Shown: piece by piece, positions 1-8,327 of the stretch
Numbering within the stretch: position 1 is the stretch's first letter
Layout: each line of letters opens with the position of its first letter
NCBI GenBank assembly: GCA_009783465.1
Contig: WRDM01000019.1
Location: 1 to 44,942, forward strand
Direction of reading: 5' to 3'
DNA length: 44,942 nt
Source: Phycisphaerae bacterium
Lineage (GTDB): Bacteria; Planctomycetota; Phycisphaerae; SM23-33
Made by a program: the position numbers and the translations under genes
The notes under the pieces: model-generated
What the model saw: only the letters and a program-made list of their open reading frames with translations
Databases searched by the model: none
What the model was told of the DNA's origin: nothing

Positions 1-92
1 TAGACTGTTAGGCTGTTAGGGAGAGGCTTATGAAAAATTAGGCCCAATCTCACATCAGCCGGCGCCTAACAGTCTAACAGCCTAACAGTCTC
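1..92. repeat. Family D word-palindrome, copy 1
   Basis: The left arm is built of imperfect tandem copies of a 9-10 bp word (tagactgt, taggctgt, tagg). The right arm is its reverse complement (cctaacagtctaacagcc). The arms are separated by about 40 bp beginning gagaggcttatgaaaaatt. A second copy with nearly the same arms and nearly the same spacer lies at 17253-17342, so the spacer is part of the element and not random host DNA. It sits upstream of a PEP-CTERM gene. No ORF is apparent in it. Confidence 0.85.
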
Positions 93-235
93 TTGTACGA
101 AAAAATGGGCGAATGTAGATGCGATGGCCCTGTATTCCCTTGTCAAAACGCGAAAGTCGGGTAAAAATAGACGTACTGTCCATGATTGTGTGGGCGGCAG
201 TTCTTATTGGTTGTTCCTTCGCGAAAGGAGAGGTT

Positions 236-1204
236 ATGCGAGGCCTTCGGATGGTGATTGTTGTCGGCGTGGCGTGTTTCATGGCCGCGTCGGCGACGGC
301 GGCGTCGGGCACGGGCGTGGGGGCGGTTTCGGGGCAGGTGCCGGTGCTGGAGTGGGATGTGGCCTCGTCGTGGTGGTGGGACGGCGACGCGGGCACATGG
401 TTCATTGACAACACGGGCAGCCTTAACGCGGGTCCGCTCAAGGGCGGCGTGGGAAGCACCTCGAACTGGAACAACCTGTACAGCGGCAAGCCGGTGGATC
501 CTGAGTTGTTCGGCCTGCCGGAGTACGTGGCTGGCGGCGCGGGGGCAGGCGACCGGCCTTATGTGGATATGAACAAGTATTCGTACATCGGTGTCGAGAG
601 TCAGCGGTACGAGTTCGGCAATCCGGTGTTTTCGCCCGCCGTTGGCTACACGGAGATCGGATTTTTCTACTTCGCGTCGGACATGGCGGTTCTGGAGAAC
701 ACGGGCATCGGCGCGGCCCATGACACGAACAACCAGAATCTGTTCCTGTATGCCGACAAAGGCCTGACGATCACGTTCAAGTCCTGGACGGAGATGGTTG
801 ACGGCCGGGTGTCGAATCCGACGAACGACAACCGGTGGTGTCACGAGGACGTCGTCAACGTGTACATTCCGCGTGACGCGTGGGTTCAGTTGGCCAAGGT
901 GTTCGACGTTGCGGCGAGCGAGGTTCGATATTACATCAACGACGAACTGGTGTTTACGTCGCCGTTTGACTTCGACCTCACCCACTACGTCTTTGAGGGG
1001 CGCGGCGACGTCATCGGCCACTTCGGCACCGATGGCCGCTGCCTGACCGGCATGAGTCTGAGCTACTTCGCCGCGTACAACACCGTGCTGTCGCTCGACG
1101 AGATCACGGAATCTTACGCATACCTGACGGGCATTCCCGAGCCGGCGACGATGACCCTGCTGGCGCTGGGCGGCCTGGCGCTGCTGCGGCGCCGCGGCCG
1201 GTAG
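236..1204 (+). CDS. Exported PEP-CTERM protein with LamG-like fold
   Basis: A 322-residue exported protein. I chose the ATG at 236 because a strong Shine-Dalgarno (aaaggagagg) precedes it and the product then starts with a signal peptide (MRGLRMVIVVGVACFMAASA). The open frame reaches back to 119 but without these features. The C-terminus is a PEP-CTERM sorting tag: IPEPATMTLLALGGLALL plus an Arg-rich tail, which in this system is recognised by an exosortase in the inner membrane. The middle is beta-rich. A segment near the end (VRYYINDELVFTS) resembles laminin-G/concanavalin-like domains, so carbohydrate binding is possible but is my inference. The next gene is a paralogue with the same architecture. 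A weak promoter-like pair (ttgtca at 140, taaaaat at 162) lies upstream. Confidence 0.85.
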   Translation: MRGLRMVIVVGVACFMAASATAASGTGVGAVSGQVPVLEWDVASSWWWDGDAGTWFIDNTGSLNAGPLKGGVGSTSNWNNLYSGKPVDPELFGLPEYVAGGAGAGDRPYVDMNKYSYIGVESQRYEFGNPVFSPAVGYTEIGFFYFASDMAVLENTGIGAAHDTNNQNLFLYADKGLTITFKSWTEMVDGRVSNPTNDNRWCHEDVVNVYIPRDAWVQLAKVFDVAASEVRYYINDELVFTSPFDFDLTHYVFEGRGDVIGHFGTDGRCLTGMSLSYFAAYNTVLSLDEITESYAYLTGIPEPATMTLLALGGLALLRRRGR

Positions 1205-1292
1205 TTCTGTTGTACAGCCCGCGAGGATTGCTGGATGGCATGATCATGTTGAATGCATTTTCTTTTTCGTTCTTTCCATGAAGGGAGAGTTT

Positions 1293-2273
1293 ATGTCCAG
1301 TCTTCGAGTAACGATGGTGTGTATGGCGTGTTTCGTGGCCGCGTCGGCGTTGGCGGCGGTGCCGCAGCCGGTGCTGGAATGGGATGTGAATACGTCGTGG
1401 GATCCCGCCACGGGCAGGGTGCTCAACTCGGGCAGCGTTGCGAACGCGGGAGCGTTGGAGGGCCGGCCTGGGAACTATGCATACTGGAGCGACCCTCCGA
1501 GCTACGAATCCAAGCTGAGTGACGAGGATAACGATCCCAACCGGTTCGCCGCGCCGCAGTACGTGGCCGCCGGCGACGACAGTCGGGCGTACCTCAATTT
1601 TGAAAACTACGGGTGGCTCGAAGCCCTCGGCCCCGCGTACACGAAGGGCAGTTCGTACAATGGCACGCCCATTTTCGATGGTGCGGTCGGCTATACGGAA
1701 GTGGGGTATTTCTACGTCGCGTCGGATTTCTTTGCGTTACAGAACGCGGGCCTCGGCGCCGGCCATGGGACGAGTTGGCAGGACATGTTCCTGTACTCCA
1801 CCAGGGGGCGTACGTTTTATTCCGCCACGGTGATGTCCGGGCCGGTGTACAAGGAGGACGCGGGGGAGTGGGTGACAGAGCGATGGACGCTGGGCGGCGT
1901 CGGGGTGAACGCGATGAACGACGTCAACAGCATCATCCCACGCGATCAATGGTTCCAGTTCGTGAAGGTGCATGACATTGCCGCCCAGCAGGTGCGATAC
2001 TACGTCGACGGCGAGCTGGTGTTGACGCTCGACTACGATGACGATCTCACGGGCTTCGCCTACAGCGGGACGGGCAGCGAGTCCATCGGCCGCTTTGGCA
2101 CCGACTACCGCTGCATTCAAGGCTTTGGCTTCAGCTATCTCGCCGCGTACGACTGCGTGCTGACGGATGCGCAGATCCTGGAATCCTACGCGTACCTGAC
2201 GGGCATTCCCGAACCGGCGACGATGACCCTGCTGGCCCTGGGCGGCCTGGCGCTGCTGCGGCGCCGGCGGTGA
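1293..2273 (+). CDS. Exported PEP-CTERM protein, paralogue of the preceding gene
   Basis: A 326-residue protein with signal peptide (MSSLRVTMVCMACFVAASAL) and a C-terminal PEP-CTERM tag. The start at 1293 is preferred over the in-frame ATG at 1278, because the Shine-Dalgarno agggagag lies between them. It shares with its upstream neighbour the opening after the signal peptide (PVLEWDV), the GYTEVGYFYVASD block, the QVRYYVDGELVLT block and the SYLAAYDCVLT ending. The pair is therefore a tandem duplication that has since diverged. The last ~70 nt are almost identical to those of the neighbour. It is probably surface-displayed or part of an extracellular matrix. The LamG-like fold is inferred from the YY.DGELV pattern. 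Confidence 0.85.
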   Translation: MSSLRVTMVCMACFVAASALAAVPQPVLEWDVNTSWDPATGRVLNSGSVANAGALEGRPGNYAYWSDPPSYESKLSDEDNDPNRFAAPQYVAAGDDSRAYLNFENYGWLEALGPAYTKGSSYNGTPIFDGAVGYTEVGYFYVASDFFALQNAGLGAGHGTSWQDMFLYSTRGRTFYSATVMSGPVYKEDAGEWVTERWTLGGVGVNAMNDVNSIIPRDQWFQFVKVHDIAAQQVRYYVDGELVLTLDYDDDLTGFAYSGTGSESIGRFGTDYRCIQGFGFSYLAAYDCVLTDAQILESYAYLTGIPEPATMTLLALGGLALLRRRR

Positions 2274-2303
2274 TTTTGCAACGACGTGGCGACAGAACAA
2301 GCG

Positions 2304-2391
2304 ATGAGTAACGAGTGACGAGTAACGAGGAGTTCCGCGTTTTGGATGGAATTTCGAATTCCTCGTCACTCGTTACTCATTACTCGTTACT
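2304..2391. repeat. Family F word-palindrome
   Basis: The left arm repeats a 9-10 bp word (gagtaacgagtgacgagtaa) and the right arm carries the reverse complement (cgtcactcgttactcatta). A ~30 bp spacer separates them. It lies just downstream of the second PEP-CTERM gene and upstream of trxA. The architecture is the same as families D, E, G and H but with a different word. A transcription-termination role is possible, but there is no T-tract. Confidence 0.8.
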
Positions 2392-2479
2392 TGGTATTGG
2401 AAGTGCATTGACTTTGCCCCCGGTGCGCACCTAGGATGTCGCTCCAGAGCGGCGGGTGTGAATCAGAAAGGAGCCAACC

Positions 2480-2809
2480 ATGGCCAGCGAATTTGTGATC
2501 GAATTTACGGACGGGAATTTTCAGAGCGAAGTGCTCGGCGCGGACGTGCCGGTGCTGGTGGACTTCTGGGCGCCGTGGTGCGGGCCTTGCAAAATGCTCG
2601 GGCCGGTCATCGACGAATTGGCCAAGGATTTCCACGGCAAAGCGAAAATCGGCAAGGTCAACACCGACGAAAACCAGGACACCGCCATGAAGTTCGGCAT
2701 CCAGAGCATCCCGACGGTGTTGCTGTTCAAGGGCGGGCAACTGACGCGGAAATTTGTAGGCCTGACGTCGAAGGTCGACCTCAAGGCCGCGATTAACGAA
2801 CAGTTGTGA
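2480..2809 (+). CDS. trxA: Thioredoxin
   Basis: A 109-residue thioredoxin, the general cytoplasmic protein disulfide reductase. The redox motif WCGPC is at residues 33-37 and the cis-proline is in SIPTV (Pro78). The hydrophobic strand VPVLVDFWA precedes the motif. The length is typical of the family. A clear Shine-Dalgarno (gaaaggag) precedes the ATG. Its stop codon overlaps the GTG start of the following nnrE gene (GTGA), so the two are probably translated together. Confidence 0.97.
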   Translation: MASEFVIEFTDGNFQSEVLGADVPVLVDFWAPWCGPCKMLGPVIDELAKDFHGKAKIGKVNTDENQDTAMKFGIQSIPTVLLFKGGQLTRKFVGLTSKVDLKAAINEQL

Positions 2810-3693
2810 TTCTCATGTCGAGACGGTCGTTGACGCGTGAGGAGGTTCGGCGGGTGGACGGGCTGGCGATGGAGCGGCTTGGCGTTCCGGGGTTGCTGCT
2901 GATGGAAAACGCGGGCCGGCAGGTTGCCGACGCGGCGGCGGCGTTGTGGGCGCACGCGGCGGATGCGACTGACGTGGCGGCGGGGCCGGTGGTTGTGTTG
3001 GCCGGTGGGGGCAACAACGGCGGGGACGGGTTTGTTTGCGCACGGCACCTGATCGTTCGAGGTCTGCCGTGCGTGACAGTCCTGCTGCAACCGGCGGCGG
3101 ACTACACCGGCGACGCGGCGACGAATTTACGATGTCTCCAGGCGATGGCCGCGCCGATCGAGGAGGTGGACCGTAGCACGGGCGTCCCGCCCGTGGGTCG
3201 CATGGGCGTCTCGCCCATGCAACTACAGCCTGTAGATCAGTCTTTCATATCACAGCCACAGGCGAACGAAATCCTTGTACCATATGACCATCACAGGCCG
3301 GACGCCCGTGGGACTCACGGGCAAGATGCCCGTGCTACGCACAACGCGGGCGGGACGTCCGCGTCACGTTGTTGCGGCGACGCCTTGTCAACCCGGCTTG
3401 CCGGGGCGGGCGTGATTGTGGACGCCATCGGTGGGACGGGGATCGTCGGTCCGTTGAGGCCGGCGTTGGCGCGGGCGGTCGAGGCGTGTAACGGTGCCGG
3501 CAGGCCCGTCGTCGCGGTGGACATCCCCACGGGCCTGGACTGCGACAGTGGCCTGCCGACAGGTCCGTGCATCCGGGCGACCTGCACCGTCACCTTCGTC
3601 GCGCCAAAACGCGGCTTCGAAAATCCTGCCTCCCGCGAATTCTCCGGCGAAATCATCGTCGCCGACATCGGCGTGCCGGGGGACATCACGTAG
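2806..3693 (+). CDS. nnrE: NAD(P)H-hydrate epimerase (YjeF N-terminal domain) with in-frame repeat insertion
   Basis: It epimerises the R form of damaged NAD(P)H hydrate so that the paired dehydratase can repair it. Family features are the N-terminal SLTREEVRRVDGLAMERLG helix, MENAGRQVA, the phosphate loop VVVLAGGGNNGGDGFV, and the later blocks VDAIGGTGIVGPLR, VVAVDIPTGLDCDSG and VTFVAPKRGF. Only the epimerase domain is present; the dehydratase domain is absent. About 68 extra residues (roughly 122-189) separate the blocks CLQAMAAPIEEVD and LAGAGVIVDAIGG; they are the translation of a family A palindromic array, in frame and without a stop. The GTG at 2806 overlaps the trxA stop. The ATG at 2815 is an alternative start and neither has a clear ribosome site. 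Confidence 0.9.
   Translation: MILMSRRSLTREEVRRVDGLAMERLGVPGLLLMENAGRQVADAAAALWAHAADATDVAAGPVVVLAGGGNNGGDGFVCARHLIVRGLPCVTVLLQPAADYTGDAATNLRCLQAMAAPIEEVDRSTGVPPVGRMGVSPMQLQPVDQSFISQPQANEILVPYDHHRPDARGTHGQDARATHNAGGTSASRCCGDALSTRLAGAGVIVDAIGGTGIVGPLRPALARAVEACNGAGRPVVAVDIPTGLDCDSGLPTGPCIRATCTVTFVAPKRGFENPASREFSGEIIVADIGVPGDIT
3171..3371. repeat. Family A palindromic array inside nnrE
   Basis: Successive GC-rich hairpins: acgggcgtcccgcccgt, atgggcgtctcgcccat, then a ~60 bp spacer, then acgggcaagatgcccgt and acgcgggcgggacgtccgcgt. The left half is roughly the inverse of the right half. Read in frame it encodes GVPPVGRMGVSPM, GQDARATHNAGGTSASR. The right end (cacaacgcgggcgg…gtcacgtt) is shared with the copies inside the K+ transporter, DUF4175-like and permease genes. 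Confidence 0.9.
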
Positions 3694-3715
3694 CCGTGCG
3701 GGGAAGGGTCGCATC

Positions 3716-3880
3716 GGATGTGACGCGGGCATCTTGCCCGCGTGTCTCGCGGGCGTCCCGCCCACGTTGGCCGTGTGGAAAGCCTTGACGTTCTTCACAG
3801 CGTCAGGTTGTATGGAACGGTTTGCGAGGGCAAGATGCCCTCGCCACACGCGGGCCAGACGCCCGCGTCACGTTCCATGC
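3716..3880. repeat. Family A palindromic array, intergenic between convergent genes
   Basis: It begins gtgacgcgggcatcttgccc and ends ggccagacgcccgcgtcacg, with further hairpins of the gcgagggcaagatgccctcgc type and an ~75 bp spacer. It fills most of the gap between nnrE and the minus-strand solenoid gene. It may act as a bidirectional transcription barrier, but the same element also occurs inside coding sequence. Confidence 0.88.
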
Positions 3881-3916
3881 GTTCGCCCCGTATTACCGCG
3901 CAGGGGGGGGGACGCG

Positions 3917-6900
3917 TCACTCTACTTGTCGTTCCAGTTCGGCCAGCCGTGCCGAGGCCCGCTGCCGCTCGTCCTCGCGAGGCGCGTTTTTCGCCACGTC
4001 CGCCAACGCCGCCAGGTCGGTCAGATGGCACATCGCGGTGTAGCGGACGTTCTCATCCGTGTCGGTTTTCGCGAACTCGGCCAGGGCGGCCTGGTCCGTC
4101 AACGCGTACATCACCGCCATCCGCACCGAACTGTCGCCGGTTTTCGCGATCGCCAGCAGCGTCGCCTGATCGGTCAGTTTTTTGATGGCCGCCACCCGCA
4201 CTTCCCGATGGGCCGCGTTTTTTGCCAGATCGGCGAGCATCTCCTGATCGGTCATGGCCGTCGTCGCCCGGACGCGCAGATTGTAATCCTTGGAATGCTT
4301 CGCGAATTCCAGCAGCGTCGTGTTGTCGGTCAATCGACTCACCGCCTCGTAACGCACCTCCGTGTGGGTCGCGTATTTCGCCAGGCCGGTGAGCACGGCC
4401 TGGTCGGTTATCGCGTTTACGACCCGACGCATGCCGGTAACATTGTCGTTGTATATTGTGAACTCGATGATCGGCCGGATCTCCGCATCGCTCAACGCCT
4501 CGGCGAGCCACGCCAACTGGGCCTGCCGTTCTGTCGCCGCCTTACGCACGGATTCGTCCGCGTCGGTTTTTACGATGTCCTCAATCGACGCCGTATCGGT
4601 CAGCCTCTCCACCGCCGCCACGCGCATGGCCGCGTCCTTGTGCGTTGTCGCGATGTCCGCCAGCCGCGGCTGATCCGTCAGCTTGCCGACCGCCTGCACG
4701 CGAATGTTCTGATGCGCAGCCTGCATCGCAATGTCCGCCAGCAGCGCCTGGTCGGTCAATTGAAAGACCGCGTGGGTGCGTACGTTCGCGTCCGTGTCGG
4801 TCTTGGCGACCTCCGCGAGCACGGCCTGGTCCGTCAGCCTGTTCACCGCCACCATGCGGATGCCCCAGTCCTTATGGTTCTTCGCGAGGTCGGCGAGCGT
4901 TTTTTGATCGGCCACCTTCTCCGCCGCCCGCAGGCGTACCTCGAAATGCGTGCCGTTTTTCGCGAGTTCCTGAAGCGTCGCCGGGTCGGTAATGCGTTGC
5001 ACCGCCCTGGAGAGCAGGCCATTCTCCCGTTCGGCCAGGGTCCGCGTGAGGTCCAGGAGCAACGTCTGGTCGGTCATCTTCTCCACCGCCGTGGCACGCA
5101 CCGGCCAGTCGTCGTGTGTTTTCACGAGGTCGGCGAGCACGGTCTGATCGGTGATGCACTCGAGGATCGCCAGGTGTATGTTGCGAACCTTGTTGTTTTT
5201 TACGAGGTCGGCGAGCAGGGATTGATCGGTCATTTGCTTCACCGCGGCCACGCGCAGGTCATGATCGCCGATATTTTTCGCGATCTCGACGAGGGCGTTG
5301 TCGTCGGTCAGCGTTTTCACGATCAACTCGCGTATCGTGCGATCCTTCTCCGCGACCGCGATCTCGGCCAGCGTGGCCTGATTGGTCACGTGTTTTATCG
5401 CCAATCGGCGGGGGTACCAGTGTTCACAATGTTTCGCGAGATCGAGGAACATGGCCTGGTCGGTGACGTTTTCCGACTCGGGCCAATCGGCGGGCGGGGT
5501 CCATCGTGTGATACCCTTCAGATACTCGGCGACTCGGGCCGGGTCGGTGAGTTTTTCCGCCGCCGCCGCTTGCGCGCCCGAATAGTTGGCGTTTTTGGCG
5601 ATGTCGAAGAGCACGTCCTGGTCGGTCAGTTTTTTGATGGCCGCCACGCGCAGGTCCAGGTGGTCGGGTTTATCGGAGGTGTTGTCTTTGGCGATGCGGG
5701 CCAGCGCGGCCTGATCGGTCAGTTGTTCCACCGCCGCCAGCCGCACGTCCCGGTGCTCGTCGTTTTTCGCGACGTCGGCGAGGACGGCCTGGTCGGTGAG
5801 TTTTTCGATGGCCGTCCGGCGGATGGTCCATGCCTCTTCCCTGTTTTGTGCGATTCTGATGAGCACGTCCTGGTTGGTGAGTTTTTCCATCGCCATCTGC
5901 CGCAGGTGTACGGAGGTGTCGTACAGGGCGTGTTCGGCGAGGGTGGTTTGGTCGGTCAGCATCTCCATCGCGGCCCGGCGGACATCCGAGTTGTTGTCTT
6001 GCTGTAAAATTTTTGCGAGCGTAGTTTGGTCGGTTACTTTTTTCACCGCCGCCGCGCGGACGAAGAAGACGTCGTCGGTTTGGGCGATGTCGGCGAGGGC
6101 GGCCTGGTCGGTGAGTTGCTCGACGGCCGCCTGACGGACGTACTCGTGCCGGGCGTTTTTCGCGAGATCGGCCAGCAGGGTCTGGTCGGAGAGTTTGTCA
6201 GGCCCTGGCAGGCGGGTGCTCCAGTGTTGGACCACTTTCAGGACCTCGGCGAGTTGGGCTTCGGTCGCGTCGGCCATTGACTGGATGCGGATTTCCGGGT
6301 CGCGGTGGTTTTTGACGAGTTCGTCGCGCACGGCCTGGTCGGTGATTCGGGCCACCGCCACCATGCGAACGAGCAGGTGTTCGGCGGTTGTCGCCAGGTC
6401 GATCAGCGCGGGCTGGTCGGTGAGGATGCTGGCCGCCGCGTGGCTGATGTCCAGGAGCTTGGCGTGTTTGGCGATATCGGCCAGGGCGGCCTGATCGGTG
6501 ATTTTTCTTACTGCTGCCATACCGGTGTCCGCGTCGGCCGTTTTCGCGAGGTCGGAGAGCGTCGCCTGGTCAGTGATTTTTTCCACCGCGGCCTGGCGGA
6601 TGTCCCAGTGGACGGCCTGCTTCGCAAGATCGGCCAGCAGCGGTTGATCGGTGAGTCTGTCCAGCGCATTCAGGCGATGGTCGTTCCTGCCCCACGGGAA
6701 ACTTTTCAGGATATCGACGAGTGTTGCCTGGTCGGTGACGGTTTCCATGGCCGCGACCCGCACGCGCACGAATGGATGATTTTTCGCGAAATCAGTCAAC
6801 GCCGCCGGGTCGGTCAGGCGTTCTACCGCCGCCAGACACACCGTTTCGTCCTGCGAGTGTTTCGCGATGTGGGCAAATATCGCGGCGACGGTGGTGATGT

Positions 6901-7192
6901 CGCCGTCCATCCAGGCGGTGGCGGCGGCGCGGATGGTTTTATCGAGCTGCTCGTTGGTTTCGAAGCTGGCCACCAGGGCCACGAGGATGTCGCGGTGCTC
7001 CTTGTCGAGTTGTCCCGCCGCCGCCAGGCGGGTCGCCCAATCGGCGCCGTTTTTAGCGAGGTCGAGGAGTGTCTCCTGGCAGGCGGGTTCTTCCTCCGTC
7101 GGTTGCGTGGCTGGGGATTCCGCGTGGGTGGCGATTGCCAACCCGCAGGCCAGCGCCAAGGCTGCCGCCACGATGGTTTGTTTGATCGGCAC
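3917..7192 (-). CDS. Exported alpha-solenoid protein with ~35 copies of a 26-residue repeat
   Basis: A 1091-residue protein. I chose a GTG start at 7192: aaggaaaacaaacc precedes it, and the product then begins with a signal peptide (VPIKQTIVAAALALACGLAI). After a short acidic linker almost the whole chain is a 26-residue repeat, consensus LTDQAxLADIAKNxxxxxVRxAAVEK; I count about 35 copies. The pattern (helix, VR.AAVE helix, LTDQ turn) resembles HEAT or leucine-rich-variant repeats, suggesting a protein-binding superhelix in the periplasm or paryphoplasm. A few units are irregular (an insertion near SDKPDHLD, an unrelated ~35-residue segment near ERQAQLAWLAEALS). No catalytic domain is visible. 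The gene has no co-directional neighbour. Partner and role are unknown. Confidence 0.85.
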   Translation of the reverse strand: MPIKQTIVAAALALACGLAIATHAESPATQPTEEEPACQETLLDLAKNGADWATRLAAAGQLDKEHRDILVALVASFETNEQLDKTIRAAATAWMDGDITTVAAIFAHIAKHSQDETVCLAAVERLTDPAALTDFAKNHPFVRVRVAAMETVTDQATLVDILKSFPWGRNDHRLNALDRLTDQPLLADLAKQAVHWDIRQAAVEKITDQATLSDLAKTADADTGMAAVRKITDQAALADIAKHAKLLDISHAAASILTDQPALIDLATTAEHLLVRMVAVARITDQAVRDELVKNHRDPEIRIQSMADATEAQLAEVLKVVQHWSTRLPGPDKLSDQTLLADLAKNARHEYVRQAAVEQLTDQAALADIAQTDDVFFVRAAAVKKVTDQTTLAKILQQDNNSDVRRAAMEMLTDQTTLAEHALYDTSVHLRQMAMEKLTNQDVLIRIAQNREEAWTIRRTAIEKLTDQAVLADVAKNDEHRDVRLAAVEQLTDQAALARIAKDNTSDKPDHLDLRVAAIKKLTDQDVLFDIAKNANYSGAQAAAAEKLTDPARVAEYLKGITRWTPPADWPESENVTDQAMFLDLAKHCEHWYPRRLAIKHVTNQATLAEIAVAEKDRTIRELIVKTLTDDNALVEIAKNIGDHDLRVAAVKQMTDQSLLADLVKNNKVRNIHLAILECITDQTVLADLVKTHDDWPVRATAVEKMTDQTLLLDLTRTLAERENGLLSRAVQRITDPATLQELAKNGTHFEVRLRAAEKVADQKTLADLAKNHKDWGIRMVAVNRLTDQAVLAEVAKTDTDANVRTHAVFQLTDQALLADIAMQAAHQNIRVQAVGKLTDQPRLADIATTHKDAAMRVAAVERLTDTASIEDIVKTDADESVRKAATERQAQLAWLAEALSDAEIRPIIEFTIYNDNVTGMRRVVNAITDQAVLTGLAKYATHTEVRYEAVSRLTDNTTLLEFAKHSKDYNLRVRATTAMTDQEMLADLAKNAAHREVRVAAIKKLTDQATLLAIAKTGDSSVRMAVMYALTDQAALAEFAKTDTDENVRYTAMCHLTDLAALADVAKNAPREDERQRASARLAELERQVE

Positions 7193-7394
7193 GGTTTGTT
7201 TTCCTTCGAGTGCCACGGAAATTCTATCAGAAAACCGCGGAGGACACAGAGAATGAGACGCTCGTGCGGGAAAAAAGTTGCATGAAAATTTGTTTTGCGC
7301 TTTGGTCATTGGCGCATGTCTATCCGACTTCGCGAAGACCGAGCGGGATTACGCGGATTGTAAGATTTCAAGGATTGAGACGATTAGATCGTTA
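7193..7394. other. Gene-free segment with repeat fragments
   Basis: No gene is visible. At about 7240-7256 there is a half-copy of the family E word (gaggacacagagaatgaga). At 7319-7358 lies a ~40 bp sequence (gacttcgcgaagaccgagcg…) whose reverse complement recurs nearly unchanged at 24797-24836. The promoter of the solenoid gene must lie here on the minus strand, but no convincing boxes are visible. Confidence 0.5.
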
Positions 7395-7611
7395 TGTGAA
7401 AAAGAGCAGGTTGCCTCCCCGTCCTCGCGTGGTAGTGCCGGTACACAGCCCCAACGGGGCGTCTGATGTAGCCCAGGGTTCGCGGCGTACCGCTCACCCT
7501 GGGCTACCCAAGACGCCCCGTTGGGGCTGTGTGCCGGTACTTCACATGCGAGGTCGGGGAGGCCCATCGGTTGTTTTTCATGTTCTACAGCGCAAAAAGG
7601 CGAGCCAGTGA
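7395..7611. repeat. Family C nested palindrome (short form) joined to a family B half
   Basis: The outer arms are gcctcccc / ggggaggc and gccggtacacagcccc / ggggctgtgtgccggtac. The middle arms are acggggcgtctgatgtag / ctacccaagacgccccgt, and the inner arms are agcccaggg / ccctgggct. Unlike the copies at 13713 and 26912 it lacks the inner gacgccactggcc module. A family B half (gttctacagcgcaaaaaggc) follows directly. It lies about 107 bp upstream of hisI. Confidence 0.88.
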
Positions 7612-7717
7612 AAATGGTTTTGGTTTTCCGTGTTCGGTTTCGGTACTCGTTTTCCGTCTGCGAGTTTGACCGCGTTCTCGATATCCGGTACGATATTCGC
7701 ACGAGATGAGGAATTTT

Positions 7718-8131
7718 ATGAGCGATACGAACACATTGCGGGAAACGATTGCGACGTTGAAGTACGATGCCGCCGGGCTGATTCCGGCGGTGATCGTGGA
7801 TAAGGACACCAAGGCGGTTCTGATGGTGGCGTACATGAATGAGTCGTCGCTGCTGGCGACCGTCGAGACGGGCAAGACGCACTTCTGGTCGCGAAGTCGG
7901 CAGAAATATTGGATGAAGGGCGAGTCCTCCGGCCATGTGCAGGAGGTGCACGCCATTTACACCGATTGCGACGTGGACACGGTGGTGATCGAGGTGACGC
8001 CTCACGGCGCGGCCTGTCACGACGGGTATTATTCGTGTTTCTACCGCCGCCTGAACACGTCGACGGGCCAATGGGAAACCCAGGGCGTGCCGCTGTTCGA
8101 TCCGAAGGACGTGTATAAGAAGAGCCAGTAG
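7718..8131 (+). CDS. hisI: Phosphoribosyl-AMP cyclohydrolase
   Basis: It catalyses the third step of histidine biosynthesis, opening the purine ring of phosphoribosyl-AMP, in the cytoplasm. At 137 residues it matches the monofunctional HisI length; there is no fused HisE domain. Diagnostic blocks are THFWSRSRQKYWMKGESSGH and DCDVDTVVIEV, with the zinc-binding cysteines in the DCD and GAACHDGYYSCFYR segments. The start at 7718 follows tgaggaatttt. The in-frame ATG at 7706 sits over that ribosome site and is less likely. No other his genes are nearby. The stop codon lies within the left arm of a family H repeat (agccagtag), so the last codons coincide with the element. Confidence 0.96.
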   Translation: MSDTNTLRETIATLKYDAAGLIPAVIVDKDTKAVLMVAYMNESSLLATVETGKTHFWSRSRQKYWMKGESSGHVQEVHAIYTDCDVDTVVIEVTPHGAACHDGYYSCFYRRLNTSTGQWETQGVPLFDPKDVYKKSQ

Positions 8132-8306
8132 CCAATAGCCAGTAGGTATGGCGAGGTTTGTCATGAACCAGGGCATACTGTCGATGTGCGAATGAGCGTG
8201 TGAACTGCGAGTCTGCGAAGCTGCGAGGCCGCTCTCTCGAATGTGATGTGCGGGTTTACCGTTGCGCTGCGAAAACCCTATTGGCTACTGGCTGATGGCT
8301 ATTGGC
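8124..8306. repeat. Family H nested word-palindrome, copy 1
   Basis: The outer left arm gccagtagccaatagccagt is answered by ggctactggctgatggct on the right. Inside are gtctgcgaagctgcgaggcc and gcgggtttaccgttgcgctg. The inner blocks and right arm recur in the same order at 32723-32962. The element starts inside the last codons of hisI and ends 21 bp before the start of the K+ transporter. Confidence 0.82.
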
Positions 8307-8327
8307 TTTTTTGAGGACGGTCGTTCC

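Noticed and set aside
3315-3689. Minus-strand ORF overlapping nnrE
   Set aside because: It is antisense to conserved NnrE blocks; no independent support.
3494-6007. An 837-codon open frame on the plus strand opposite the solenoid gene
   Set aside because: It is the antisense shadow of a regular 78 bp repeat in GC-rich DNA; the product is His/Arg/Val-rich with no known domain, while the minus-strand frame has a signal peptide and a clear repeat.
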